A stretch of DNA of 64,000 nt from Megalopta genalis (GCF_051020955.1 NC_135019.1:13041501-13105500); one strand, 5' to 3'. Shown: positions 31,073 to 44,339, counted from the stretch's first letter. Made by a program: numbers and translations. The notes: a model not told the origin generated them from the sequence alone.

Positions 31073-32047
31073 TATAAACCTGGCAACAACATTAAAAATT
31101 TAACTTATTTAATTACTATGATAAAAGCCTATCTTGAACAAATATCTGATCGAATGCAATAAATGAGAACTCAATTGAAAGCAACGTATAATGTTAGGAC
31201 AAAAGAAGGGATAGTATTACTTTCGATCATAAAAACGATTTATTGCGTATAAACAAGTATAATTTTCTTACAGAAAAAGATTCGTAATTTTTTAGGCAAC
31301 GGTAATGGTTTATATATAATCAGTAATTAAATAAACATATTTTATATGTATTATATGTATTATATGTATTATATGTAATATTATATGTATTATATGTATT
31401 ATAATATGTATTAAAATGTTATAATATAATATTATATGTATTATATGTATAGTATATATATAATATATAATAAATAAAATATGTGTTATACATATAATAC
31501 ATATAAAATATGTTTATTTAATTACTGATTACTATATAAGAAATAATAAATTTCTTAATCCAAGTATGCGATATAATGAAAATGGCGAAAGATTTAAATA
31601 AATTCAATCTTGTCATTCTTATAAAGCAACACACGTTAGTTACTTTTAGAGCTTGTAATTCGCTATGTTTAACAACGAGTTAGATTCGTGACGAAGATTT
31701 CATGCATGATTTACAAATGTTACTCGTTTCTTCTAAATAGAAATAAAATCTCAGTCTTCTGTTATCAAAGTCTCGGCGATAACTAAAGTATGGGAGAACC
31801 ACCACGAATGGGACATTACCGTTACCTAAAAAATTACGAATCTTTTTCTGTAAGAAAATTATACTTGTTTATACGCAATAAATCGTTTTTATGATCGAAA
31901 GTAATACTATCCCTTCTTTTGTCCTAACATTATACGTTGCTTTCAATTGAGTTCTCATTTATTGCATTCGATCAGATATTTGTTCAAGATAGGCTTTTAT
32001 CATAGTAATTAAATAAGTTAAATTTTTAATGTTGCTGCCAGGTTTAT
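31073..32047. mobile_element. Inverted-repeat element with 235-bp arms
   Basis: The left arm 31073-31308 (beginning ATAAACCTGGCAACAACATT) and the right arm 31814-32047 are reverse complements with very few differences. Both outer ends read ATAAACCTGG inward. The 505-bp interior starts with a second nested inverted repeat around an ATATGTATT microsatellite (about 31315-31540), followed by unrelated DNA. No coding sequence is seen. The arm similarity implies a recent origin or ongoing gene conversion. Confidence 0.88.
31325..31510. repeat. (TATATGTAT)n-type simple repeat, itself palindromic
   Basis: ATATGTATT units in tandem. The flanks AGTAATTAAATAAACATATT and its complement on the other side close it into a hairpin. 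Confidence 0.88.
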
Positions 32048-32570
32048 GAATGGGGCACGCAGAATATTATAGGTTTGTAGTAAATAGATAAATAAAACAT
32101 GCGGCATAAAAGGTATCCCGAACATATTTCGCTTATTATGTCATTAATTTGTAAGATATCTTTGCTAATAAATTTGTGTCAATTCTTTTCCAGTTTCTTT
32201 TTATAGACAAGTATTATTTCTTAATTTCTTGTGATTAGTATATAAATGTTACATGTACTTGTAATTAATAAAGCAGCAGTACTTACAAGATCAACATCAA
32301 TATTACTTTGTTTTGTAACACCGTTCCATTCAATGCAATCAATTGATGAATCGATTAAAATGCATTGTTTTTTTTTTTAAAGAAATTAGAAACAAGACAA
32401 GTCGACGTAGTAGAAACTCATCGACATTATGCATTTTCATGGTAAGAGAACTGATCTTTCGAATGTTTCAAACTAGAATTAGACAGGTCGTTCAGTTATT
32501 TTTGTTATCTTGTCCTAAATAAAACAATTCAATTGTTCCTCTACCGCTCACTAATTTACTCCCCTAAGAG
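32048..32570. other. Unassigned AT-rich DNA
   Basis: No recognisable feature. Confidence 0.4.
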
Positions 32571-32640
32571 TACAATAAATTCTCTCCAATTGTCCCTCAG
32601 CTTGTAAACAAATGTGGACAATTGAGCAGAATTTATTGTA
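32571..32640. mobile_element. Minimal foldback element, copy 8
   Basis: Only 70 bp: TACAATAAATTCTCTCC, CAGCTTGTAAACAAATGTGG, then directly AGAATTTATTGTA. The outer ends and one internal block of the family are kept, and the pairing arms and loop are lost. Confidence 0.72.
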
Positions 32641-32693
32641 CATAGTTTGAGGTTTCAAGAGAGATTTAAAACGATTAGAATAGAGACGCTTCA

Positions 32694-32707
32694 CACACAC
32701 ACACACA
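32694..32707. repeat. Short (AC)n microsatellite
   Basis: Seven AC units. Confidence 0.85.
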
Positions 32708-32851
32708 ATATGGAAGTTCAAGAGTGAAATATTCTGTCTCCTAAAGGTCTAATTTACGTCTGAGCGGTCTCCAAAATACCAAATTTTACATTATTGTGAA
32801 GAAATTTGTAATATATGACAGCGTAGTGTCAAACGCAGCGGCGTTCCTCAT

Positions 32852-32996
32852 TACAGTAAATTTTCTGCAATTGTTCCTCAGTTTGTAAACAAAAATAGAG
32901 AATTTGGGAAGAGAAGACACGATTATTCGAGCCTCGCTGCTCATTTTTATAGTTGCCGATTGTCAACAATTATAAAACCGAAGTGCAAGGCACTTA
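32852..32996. mobile_element. Foldback element, copy 9 (right arm lost)
   Basis: A complete left arm from TACAGTAAATTTTCTGCAAT through AGAATTTGGGAAGAGAAGAC, then the loop GCCGATTGTCAACAATTATA. The right arm decays after a few bases. The sequence after it (32996-33050) is shared with 28796-28850. Confidence 0.82.
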
Positions 32997-33050
32997 AACG
33001 ATCGTTGTTCAATACTTCTTAAATCGTGGCATACATCTCAGAAAACGGAA

Positions 33051-33264
33051 TACGGTAAACTCTCCCTAATTTGCCCACAGCGTGTACACAAAAATGGACA
33101 ATTTGGGAAGAGACGATACGATTAATCGAGCCTCGCGGCTCGTTTTTATAGTTATTGACGATCGGCGACTATAAAAACGTACCGCGAGATTCGAATAATC
33201 GTAATTCCCAAAATGTTTATTTCTGTTTACAAGCTGAGGAACCATTTGTGTAGAATATAGTGTA
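33051..33264. mobile_element. Foldback element, copy 10 (complete)
   Basis: It starts TACGGTAAACTCTCCCTAAT and ends GTAGAATATAGTGTA, with the loop at TTATTGACGATCGGCGACTA. The right arm is somewhat diverged (AAAATGTTTATTTCTG). Confidence 0.85.
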
Positions 33265-34529
33265 TTTCGCTGAATGTAGATGCAAGAAACAAAATGATTG
33301 CCTCGTTCTGTCAGGAAAATTATCGAGGACGAAGAAGTGCTAATTGACTACGGTTGCGAAAGTAACCGTAATGCAAGGGGTTAAACAAGACACCGTTATA
33401 CGGAAGCAAAAGTCGTTTCCTCTGTTGCAAATAAAATCGAAGAATCGTGGGGGGAAAAATCGAACGACCACCCGACAGTGCTTTTTTTGTTCGCCGCGCG
33501 TATCGGCTTCCGACGCAACCAACGACTTTATAGTTTCTTTCCTGATTCATGCGAGAGGCCGCGCGGACGACGGGAAACACGCCAGGAATGGGATAAACAA
33601 CGGTACTAAATCTGTTGTCGCGGCTGTAAACCGCTCCGTCGAATGGAATAAATAGTTAAAATGATGTCCCGTCGATGTTCGCGGCATTTAACACACTAAA
33701 ATGACCGCGATTCTTAGGCGGCCAAGCAAAAGGGGCGCGCGAGAGCGCTTGGCGAACGCGCGGGCGCAGGCGGAACGTTCAAACTCGGGGCCGCTGAATG
33801 GCCAATAAAAGTTTATTCCTACGTACGTGGCAATGAAAATTTATCGCGTCGCTGTGATATCAAGCGAAACGAAACGCAGGTGCGCCGGATCGGTGCTGCG
33901 AATTTACTTGCGGTTTCAGCAAAAACACGGCGAAACGTTGCGCCCCCTTTCACGCGTGTTGCGACCTTTTTACGCGACACACACGGTATTTTCGACGTTG
34001 TTGCATAACGCCGAGGCATTCCATCGATTGCTCTATTCTCGAGCTTTCCGATGCCGAGCTCGCAGCGTCGCGTCGCGTCGCGTCGCAGAAGAAAACGCGA
34101 GAAAGAAAACGGCGTTTCTTATCCTCCTCTCGCCGCGACGCGACTTCGGTTTGTAATTCAACGCGTAGCTCGCGTGCTTTCGTACGTAATTACACCGTAA
34201 TCCCGAGGTAATGAGACGACTATTACTATTATTAGCGGCACAGGGAAGAAAATAAACTTATTTGGAACTTATTGGTAATAAGCGAGCGGAAATTACAGCG
34301 GCTGCGACCGTGATTGCGAGCGCGAGCTAATAAATAACAATCGGCCGTCGAATATAAATGACCGCACAATGGGGTTTTTCGTTCGGAAGAATACTGCCAA
34401 ATGTTTCTCATGGTCGGCTGTGGTCGTTAATTACTCGGCGATGGCAGATTCTGTCCGGATGCTGACAAGAACCAAACGATTACGCCAGGGACATAAAATA
34501 ATAGTTTTTCACAGGATATATTAGAATTT
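33265..34529. other. CpG-rich unassigned block
   Basis: CpG-rich from about 33440, peaking near 33730-34180, with a (CGCGT)n run at 34066-34085. Frames of 60-109 codons overlap on both strands. No family is recognised. It could hold regulatory DNA. Confidence 0.4.
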
Positions 34530-34800
34530 ATTGCATGTGATTAGAGAAGAATTAATAAAAATTGAAAATGAAAGTTTTTCTATAATAGGAACAGATATTT
34601 GATTAATTAATATAAGAAAGTCCTCAAACATTGCAATTAATGCCAAATATTATTTAATGGAAACAATATTATAAACTAAAAATGATTGTCCTGGAAAATA
34701 GTCTATTAGATTATTATTTTATAAATTTATGCATGTAGCATGCCACAAAGCAGTACTTCTACTAAATCTAGAAAATGTTTTGTGAAATTAAATTGATTAT
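34530..34800 (+). repeat. Old dispersed repeat, copy 1
   Basis: It shares blocks in the same order with 41280-41575: AAGTTTTTCT..AATAGGAACA, then AATGCCAA.TATTATTTAATG, AAATGATT, and TTTTG.TTTGTGAAAT.AAATTGAT. The level of divergence suggests an old transposon copy. No ends or coding sequence are defined. Confidence 0.6.
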
Positions 34801-35879
34801 AATAACTACAATAACCGAAAATTCTGTTGTCGCCAATAATCATTATTGATAACGTTGTTGATCACTTAGAATAATTTTGATGATTTTTATTTCGGTCATC
34901 AATAACAGTTATCGACCAGGAAATTTTATTTTAATTTTATTTTCATCGATCAAAAATAATAAATTGATATTTCTAAATTCCTTTAATCTGTATAACGTTT
35001 TAAATTATATTTTAATATACTTTAAATACAATTTTAATGATATCTTAAATACAATTTTGCTATAAATGCATACAAATCCGCAGTCTAATGATAGTGGACT
35101 GAATCGTTACGAATAATATTTGAGTCAAGACAATAATTGTTATCCAATGATCTTTTTCATGTTGATTATAACAATTATGGTCCCCGATATATACGTATAA
35201 ACGTATATTTTTGCTTTCCGAAAGATGAATCTCGATGACAGGAGACAAAGTCGCGATGAAGTAGAAAAATTGTAGGCAAAATCTGCTCGATGGTTCGCCT
35301 ACACAATAAAACCGAGCTCTGTCTCGTTCCAAAAATTAATTCAGACGGCGCGACACTCCCAATACCAAGAGTTGACACCGCTCATAAACGTTCTGTACAT
35401 ATTTCAATCTTGTTTAACCTAAATATATTTTCTTTGATCTTGCGCCACTTGTCTTCGAACACTTCTCTTTCGCCCACAACACGTGCTGATAGTTTGCACG
35501 CCTATTTGTTCCATATTTCTTTCTTTTGTTTTGTATCTTTACTTAGCATCGTCGTTGTGCACAATTTATTAAATTTATTTCATCGAAATGGCCGCGTTTC
35601 GTTCGAATGCTGTGCCAGAGTCTGCAGATGCGGTAATCAATGGCTGTCTATTGTAGATACCACATTTACGTGACCAAGGACTTTATAAATCCATCCTGTC
35701 TTAATAACATTTCTTGGATGTTCTCCAACGCCGTACGATATTCTCTCAAGCGCGACGCGCGTTCCAAGCATGTGATATATTTCAACTAATTGTCGGTTCA
35801 TTGTAAAAATGTAGCGAACACATTTTTGTGTGAAGCGGTAGAAAGAGTGCTACGTATCAGATTTGGCCAGTATTCGAAT
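34801..35879. other. Unassigned DNA with one TAGACTGCGG-type end
   Basis: At 35055-35087 the motif GCTATAAATGCATACAAATC followed by CGCAGTCTA is a right end of the family at 62609. A 127-codon plus-strand frame (35290-35673) has no recognised motif. Confidence 0.4.
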
Positions 35880-36605
35880 AAATTGCACGAATAAATTGTA
35901 CCAATAAATTCTACTAATAAGTTATACGAATAAAATTCTATTCGAATAATATTTCGAATAAATTCTACGAATACATTATACGAATAAATTCTACTAATAA
36001 ATTATACGAATAAAATTCTACTCGAATAATATTTCGAATGAATTCTACGAATAATTTATACGAATAAATTCTACTAATAAATTCTACGAATAAATTATGC
36101 GAATAAAATTCCATTCGAATAATATTTCGAATGAATTCTACGAATAATTTATACGAATAAATTCTACTAATAAATTCTACGAATAAATTATACGAATAAA
36201 ATTCCATTCGAATAATATTTCGAATGAATTCTACGAATAATTTATACGAATAAAATTCTATTCGAATAATATTTCGAATGAATTCTACGAATACATTATA
36301 CGAATAAATTCTACTAATAAATTCTACGAATAAAATTCTCTATTCGAATAATATTTCGAATGAATTCTACGAATAATTTATACGAATAAATTCTACGAAT
36401 AAATTATACGAATAAAATTCCATTCGAATAATATTTCGAATGAATTCTACGAATAATTTATACGAATAAATTCTACTAATAAATTCTACGAATAAATTAT
36501 ACGAATAAAATTCCATTCGAATAATATTTCGAATGAATTCTACGAATAATTTATACGAATAAAATTCTATTCGAATAATATTTCGAATAAATTATGTGTA
36601 TAAAA
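35880..36605. repeat. Modular satellite of 13-bp subunits
   Basis: Subunits of the form AATTCTACGAATA and AATTATACGAATA are strung between a fixed junction, ATTCGAATAATATTTCGAAT, which is nearly palindromic. Successive junctions lie about 54, 81 or 93 bp apart, close to adding or removing whole 13-bp subunits. The minus-strand frame through it is a repeat artefact. Confidence 0.9.
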
Positions 36606-37244
36606 TTTTATTCGTTATTTGAATCAAATATATCCACCTTTGCTACGGAACACAAAAAAATAATATTTATTAGCAGCCAAAACAGTGATTCTGCAAAAGT
36701 TTACATGTTTTTCATTAACTGACCTACTAATTCTTTATCGTTACCTTTGCCGATAATTGGCACAAAATTGTCACATTATCCGCCGGGATAAGATCGGCGT
36801 TCCAAAGAAATTCGGAGATTGAATTCGGAGATAGATACGTGTGTTGCGGAGGTTGAATTTAATCGATTTGGTAAAACTAGAGACCGACGATTGGCCGGAA
36901 ACGGAAAATAGGCGGTTCCCGACTCGACTTACTTACACGGCGCATTAATTTGGTCTTGATAGTATCAGGACACATCATCAACTAACATTAATTTTGTCAC
37001 TTCAGACTTTGTACAAAATACATTGATAATGGCAAGCGTTGCTCTCATTGACACATTATCTTCTCCTTAAAATTCTAGATAACTTTAGCTAGACCAGCAT
37101 CGAAAGTCCACACAATTGTTATGAAACCAAGTAACGGTCGCAATTTTAAACAACTCTTCGCGACCGACGGAAATAAATTAATTTTGATGAACCTTTCCAA
37201 AACTGTGAAAACATTCGCAAAGATCATATCTCATTAAAATAGTT
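36606..37244. other. Unassigned DNA
   Basis: No recognisable feature. Confidence 0.4.
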
Positions 37245-37440
37245 AAATGTCAGAAATTAATACGATTATACTGTGTCATTAAAGAATTTCGTTCATAAAT
37301 AATTACCCCTAAAAATGTTTTTCATTTTTTATACTAATAGTCAACTGTAAGAAATTTATACTATTGTACTATATCATTCAAGAATTTCGTTCATAAATAA
37401 TTACCCTCAAAAGTGTTTCTCAATTTTTATACTATAATTA
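37245..37440 (+). repeat. 98-bp tandem duplication
   Basis: AAGAATTTCGTTCATAAATA occurs at 37282 and again at 37380, within two similar consecutive units that run from GTCAGAAATTAATACG/GTAAGAAATTTATACT to a TTTTTATACTA.TA end. Non-coding. Confidence 0.82.
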
Positions 37441-38246
37441 TGGAAACATTCGAAGAGCAGGTACATTTCAAAGGCTCGAGATGCAAATGAATATAAAGAA
37501 ACAAAACATAAAAAAGATTGTTATAAATATTTAACGATAATTATATCTCGGGAGGAGCGTCCGCACTTTCACTATTCGTGATATAAAATTGTAGATAAAT
37601 TTTGGAAAGCGAATTTAATCTCATATAGAAGAATTTATATATATAGAATTTTCATATTAGAGTATAATCTCATTTTAAAGAAACTGTGCATTTTTAGTTT
37701 TGTTATTTTCTACTTTCTAGTCATATAACTACACGTTAGCTTAAATAAATCTTTTTCTTTTCTTCGTGACTAAATTGTAAGCAGAACATTTTCGTCATTG
37801 ATCATGGGTTGAAAAAGAATTTATTAACGAAATATTATTCATCCACGAAGAGTGTGCGTGCAAAATTTGAGCTCGATAGCTTATAAGGAAACAGTTAAAA
37901 AAATTGATGTCAAAGGTTTGATCATACAAACACCACGAGCGAGCTTCAAGGCGAAAGCATGTAAAAATAGCGGCGTTAATCGTTTTCGATAATATTTCTA
38001 AACATCGACTTGTTAATAGGTGATCGATTCCTGCTTACTTTTAATGTATTCGCGGTTCTAGGTGCTCGCACGGTCACGAAGACGACGCGACACGCCACGA
38101 TTATGCGGCCGCGGCGGCGTTAATACGGCTCGGGGGAACGATCGTTTCGTCTTTGGAACACGTGTGCCCTTATCAGTGGTTACTTCTTTTTTCTCACGGC
38201 ACGATAACAGTACCCGCAAAGCGTAATTTCCATTCGTGGACTTACG
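37441..38246. other. Unassigned DNA
   Basis: AT-rich, with a short CpG-rich patch near 38060-38150. Nothing is recognised. Confidence 0.4.
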
Positions 38247-38295
38247 GAGAAACTTCGCTCGATTCGAGACTTCGCTCGATTCGAGACTTCGCCGT
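38247..38295. repeat. 20-bp tandem repeat
   Basis: ACTTCGCTCGATTCGAG occurs twice in tandem at a 20-bp period, followed by a partial third unit. Confidence 0.8.
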
Positions 38296-38394
38296 TCGTA
38301 ATCAGGATTCTCGTTTTCCTGTCGATAAAATGACTATTTCGGGAACTCGGTGGACACTCGATCGTTAGCTGGTACCAGAGTTTGGCAAAATTTT

Positions 38395-38763
38395 ATTCGG
38401 ATGACGAATAACAGATAAGAATTAACGAGTATAATTTTATTCGACGTTATCGAATAAATATCTGGTCGAATCTAGGCAACAATTTAGACAAAATCTAGAC
38501 AACAATTTATTCGAATAAAAATTCATTCGAACAATTGGCATATTATAAATGAACGAAACAAATATTTTTTATTCGAATAAGAATTTGTTTGTACAATAAT
38601 TAATTTGATAAATTATCGATTTGAATAAAAATTAAAGAATAAAAATTTCCGCAGTTCTTCGATTAATCTCTTCCGTGTTAATTTTTACAATTAACTTTTT
38701 CTCGACTGCTGCATTGGAAAGTTTGTTACTTTTGGGTAAATTGATCATTGATGCGAATCTAAA
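38395..38763. repeat. Scattered ATTCGAATAA motifs
   Basis: Frequent but irregular TTCGAATAA/TTATTCGAA motifs, like the satellite at 35880-36605. They reappear at 39055-39290. It may be a decayed or seeding form of that satellite. Confidence 0.5.
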
Positions 38764-38969
38764 TGAGCCGTTTAAGTCGATATATTTAAGGGTTTGCGTT
38801 TTAACACGTTTAAAAATATGAATGCTAACTTTCGAGAAGATTTACTTGTATTTGTTATCTCAGGATACTGATATTTTTCTCAGTATAAATAATTTCGTAT
38901 AAACATTAAAAAATCACCACTTTTCATTACGGTAAAGTGACTTATGCCACTTTCAAAATAAACGGCTCA
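38764..38969. mobile_element. Non-autonomous DNA transposon (TGAGCCG MITE), copy 2
   Basis: It matches 2034-2261 with the same right end. About 25 bp of the left terminal repeat between TGAGCCGTTTA and AGTCGATATATTT have been lost. It lies between two stretches rich in ATTCGAATAA. Confidence 0.82.
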
Positions 38970-41279
38970 AATAATCCTTTGCGAAGGATGTCACCGTATT
39001 CCAGGATTCGTAATTGTTGTAATTGTTGAAAAGTTACGTAAAAAAAGCGGTCAACAATTATTGATATTATTATACGAATAGTTTTACAATCTCGTTTCAA
39101 ATGATTTATTCGAAGAAAAAATGGAGATTTATTCCAATAGAAAATGAAGAATTATCCGAATAAATAGACACAACAGTTCGTTATGAATAATAAACGATTG
39201 TTATTGGAATAAAATAATCGACTAAAAGGAATGCATCCGAATAATTACATCAGATCATTATTCGAAACAATTCGAATAATGCCGAACTCTGACTCGTACC
39301 GCAACGCTAAATCTTTATTTCGCAAGAAAGAAGAGGGGAGGAAAGTCAAGCAGAAATGTCATTCGCGTTCGTGAATGTTTTATTGCACCGTTTTGTACAA
39401 CTCTCTTTAGATCCTACAATGTACTAAAAAAAAACATTGTTTCCAACAGACGAAAAAACGAATACCGTTATCGGGTACGTTTACGCACGAAGTTGAGTAA
39501 ACTAAAACATAGTCTTTCGAAAATAAAATCGGCTACTTATGGGATTGACAACGGCAAAGAAATAGGTATCGTGTTTGTCCATATGAATTGACGGATTTTT
39601 ATTACGTGTAAATGTCTCCCTGCTTACATTACGTGGTTATTTATGACATAACCTCCTTTGGAGTCTTACTGCGTATTACCAGTGTCACGTGTCGCTAAAA
39701 GAATTCTTTTTTAAATTCTGTATTTTTGTCATTTATTTTGAGTTTTATACGACTATGAATTCTGCGGATATTCGCATAATTTTTTTATAATTATATTTTT
39801 TCATAAAATATAATTTTCTCATTCATTCAAAAATCCAGAATTTCTTTAGAAATGACATTTATACGTTAAAAATTTCTTGAGAAAAGTGCATCGAAGCACG
39901 TCGATCATATCTTGATTAATTAAACGTCTTTCAAAAAGAGATATCAAATTTCCACTAATTATTTAAGTAAAACCGAAATAACATCGAACGAGACAGCACG
40001 GCCGTAGTAAATAATTATGTAAAATGTATATTTGCAGGTGTAACGTTCGCGCAGAACTCGCGCAGGTACACCTCAATAATATCGTCGATCGAGTGCATTA
40101 GCACTCAATTATCCGGCCTTATCTGCCGAGCTCGCGAGCTACTATCGCGATCAGATCTTTTAATTTCTTCTTCGGCTAAACGTAAAATTGAAACGTCTTC
40201 GTTCACGGTGCTGTTCGAATACGAGTACAAGGTTCTAACAGGAATAATATCTACGTGTATGTAATTGCTCTGCGAGCATGCGAAACTAAAGGTTGCTCGA
40301 ATTTTTTGAACGAAATATTACATGAATTTCGATATCGGGCTCCGAACACGTTGAATAAACATGGTTTCCCGATTTTTCTTGGCTACATTTTTAAATTTTT
40401 ATATTCTTTCGTAATACTTGTTTATATTATTTATAAGATTTTTATTATATTTATTTATTTATTTATAAGATTTTCCAATCTTCTATCTCCATTATCTGAA
40501 ATTCTCCGTCGAAAATAATGAAGATACGATACGAAGAGAAAATGTCTCCCGAATTTCCACGGTGACCAAAATCATCGCGACGGAAAAGCAAATTCGTGCA
40601 CGGAGAGAATTAGGAGAAAGAAGAAATTCGGTTCTCGAATAAAAACAGGCAATTGGGCACGCCTTTGAAAAATACCGTAAAATGTGTTGTTGTTTATAGA
40701 AGTCGTGTTGCGTAATGTACGACCTGACGCAATCGTCGCATAATCTGGAAACATGTCTTTGCACCGGAAGAGTACTCGAGCAAAGCAGATAAATGCCTGC
40801 AAAATTATCGGTACAATATGAGTGCATGTTACACCATTGGCTTGGCACCGGCCACTCGATTCGTATATAAATACGTAGGCTACGCGATCCTAATCGCGAC
40901 ACCGGGGATACGTTAATTTTTCTATTATCTCGACGATCGCTATCAACCACACCTGCGCGATCATCGAAATCTACCGATGCCTGTTTGATGTTAATAATCT
41001 CCACGTGTTGATAAGCCGGTGCGTATGTACTCGATGCACTGGAAAAATTGTATCGCTCTAGAAATCCGGTCCCGAATCAAATCAAATAAACCTTCAGCTT
41101 GGCGCGCAATGTCGGCTGCAATTTTGTTGCAAACAGTTTTCAGGGAATTCTTATTTTTACACATTTCTATAAGTTGTATCAAAATTTTTTACATTTGGTA
41201 TTTTTTGAAAAATGTTCTCACATCATCAGTTTCCACTGAGAACAAACATAGAAGTATTCTTGAGATTAAATGTTTTGAT
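38970..41279. other. Unassigned DNA
   Basis: ATTCGAATAA-type motifs continue to about 39290. A 170-codon minus-strand frame (40492-41004) and an 87-codon plus-strand frame (40255-40518) have no recognised motifs. No RNA gene is found. Confidence 0.4.
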
Positions 41280-41575
41280 CTGATTGAAACTAGTATGTAT
41301 AATTTAAAAATAAAAGTTTTTCTGCTTAATAGGAACAAATATTTTGTTACTATTGATTATTACTTTTAATATATAATTATTATATAATTATTATTACTAA
41401 TTATTAGTATTAACATAAAAAGAAATCTAAAACTGTGTGACAAGTGCCAACTATTATTTAATGGGAAATATTATAACAACATGAAATGATTATTTTGCTA
41501 ACAAATCAGAATTGAAGACCTGCAAATGCAGAAAATATTTTGCTTTGTGAAATATAAATTGATATTTTCTTTTCA
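41280..41575 (+). repeat. Old dispersed repeat, copy 2
   Basis: Co-linear with 34530-34800 through several conserved blocks, with an ATTATTA-rich insertion at about 41350-41410. Confidence 0.6.
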
Positions 41576-44335
41576 ATATTTCTAGTAAAACTATATTACT
41601 TATGTTTTGACTTTCATACCGTTTCTATAATTTGTAAATATTATTACATGATATTGTTAAATAAATCTGAGGCATAATAATTCAGGTTAACATTGTTAAA
41701 TAAATCTGTCACGTAATAAACGTTCTGAAAGAATTTCTTCCTATAGAACTTTTAATGTACAGATTCTGTTCCATGAGAACATTTATTGAAAAAGTTTCCT
41801 AGAGGTAAGACCTCTTTTAATAAAAGTTCCACAGTTACAGATAAGATGTTGAACGAAACGTGTAAGTACGAACAGAATACTTTTCACAACGGAAAGTATA
41901 GTATCCGTTTATTTAGAATCCTGTTTTGACACGATATTTTGTGAACGTCTGTTTCGATATTAATTCATAATATATCATATTTTGTTTTATTATCATAATT
42001 TATATCATATTAATTAAAATGCTACTATATCTTGAGCAATCAGCCCTGAAAGGTGAAATCAACAAAATTTGCTGTCATCTTAATGAGGCGAGCAAGTTTT
42101 TCTTTGGTTCCAGTCTCCGCGAATCAGACCATGAAAACGAATGTTTACACAAACTGTGAATCCGGTTGATTTATATTTAAACTCGGTAGCTTTTTCAATC
42201 GTTAAAGAAACGTAATTTTTTCTCTTCTCGAGTCAATAGAAAGCGTGATCGCAATCGTTGCTTGTTAATGGAATTTTGCGAGACACGGATTAACGAAGCG
42301 AAAATCTTACTTTAAATTCCATTTGAGGCAATGAATAACATTTCTGGAGAATACGCGATAAAAGGATATTATCGGACAGGTGAACTCGGAGGCTAATGAC
42401 CCTTTTTTTTTTGAACACCGTGAACCCAATCGAATTCGATCGAGCCACAGTTCGAAGAACGTAAGATACGTTCCTCGCGACGTCCACGCAAGCATATTGT
42501 AGTAACGATTGAGATATCGTGTCCACCCAGTATGCAAATTAAGAACACAAACCCGCAAATCTTGCCAGGCACGCTGTTATCGCTTTGGCTATTTACATGA
42601 CAACCATCGGCACGTAATAAAGACAACCGTCTGTACGACCGAGCGACTGTTAAAAATTAATGAAGCGTATTTTTTCGAGTTAATTGACCACTGTGAACGG
42701 CGATTAGACATTTTCAGCCACTCCGCCGATATTGTTATCAGCGTTGTTTCAAAGGAATTCCTCTTTAGTGCTTAACGATCGATTAAATGGAGGAAGATGC
42801 TATCGATGGTACCCTTAGCAAACAGTTGAATTTTTTCATTGAACGAATTCGTACCAAAACTTATTCCTATATACAGTGGAATTTCTCGTAGATGTTACAC
42901 GAATTAGTTTCCTGTACAATGATCAAAATACTTTTGTTTTTAATTCTGCTACTATACTTAAAATGACAAAAGAAGGCTAAGAAATTGGTAACAAAAAATA
43001 CATGGAAAATGATATCGAAATCGGCTAACATTGTTACGAGTTGCAAACAATTAAAGGTAACGAAAACTACAGTTTTCTAAGACCTTCGAGCAAAAACTGT
43101 AAGAAATCTAAAGACTTTGACAGCTTTCGTTGCCTATGGCTTGACTCCATGAAATGTTCACCATGTATAGAATAAGTTACCGAGAACTAAAAAACGTATT
43201 CTTTTAATTTTCATAATTTCTTTATAGTCCAAATCGATTGTAGTGTAAACAATTTTCTGTAAACTAATTCTCTAGAAAACTCGTCGGTTCAAAACGATTC
43301 CTCGAAACAATTCAATACATTTGGACCAATTTTAAGAAAGTTATTGCATTCGAAAAGGTGTTAACATACTTCTCAACGCGACTGTATGTATAAATTTTCT
43401 CTATCGCATAGGAATTTATTAGTGACAAAGAAATGTTAATCGGCGTAGCTATGAAAGGAAACATAGATGATAGGCGCGTAACTGTCAAAGAAGTGTCAAA
43501 TGACAATATTTATGCTCCGAGTCCGAATGGATCCGCCATCGCGGTGAAAAGAGGAGCTCGTTAACGTTCCGTTGGTTCCGCGTCGTTGATCGCAAACATT
43601 TAAAATTAAAATGATATAAAATGTAGAGGGTGTGTCATGACGCGCGGAGTACACTCAGGAGCGGACAGGAATCGTAAAATCTTCTTTCAATGTTGGAGCC
43701 ATTTTCATGTTACTATAATCGACGACTGCAACCGCGTGTACAGATCGAATAAATATAAAGTGAGATTGTAACATTGTACAAGCAGATTGCTGGTCTTATA
43801 TTCAACTTTAGACTTCCGTTTGGCTTCGTTCCAGTGCTGAGTCTTCCTATCGCGAGTGGAAAGAAATACGACCACTTCCTTCCCATGCATCTGAAAACCA
43901 CCGGAGCCAACGAAGCAAAGATATTAATTGCTTAACTCGTCGTGTGTAACCGACGACCCGCCATATTTCAACCGTGTACAATTTCGCCGGACAGTCCGCT
44001 ACATACTTGAATAAATATGGACAGCGCGAATGATTCGCGCCCTTTCGACATCGACGAAACATTCGAATATATTGGATATGTACCTCGGTAACTCGAGGTT
44101 CAAGGGAAGGGAACCTTTCGGTTCGCGTCGAGGTTTCGAGTACAATGGTTCGACGAACGAAAATTCGACTCGTAAGGGCTTTGTATGACAATCCAATTTT
44201 CGATTTGTGAATCTGTTACGAAAGATATTTTAAACTATATTATAAACCATTGACGCGATCGCAGAATTGTTGATTATCTTGAATTCGATTAAATGATACG
44301 AAGGGTGGATTTATCGATTGTGGCCAGTGCACCGT
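41576..44335. other. Unassigned DNA
   Basis: Near 41640-41720 the phrase TTGTTAAATAAATCTG occurs twice. Frames up to 114 codons (43847-44191, minus strand) show no motif I recognise. I see no transposon ends. Confidence 0.4.
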
Positions 44336-44339
44336 TTCT

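Noticed and set aside
35965..36207. FVEFISRIYSYKL-type repetitive peptide
   Set aside because: It is the reverse translation of the 13-bp satellite.
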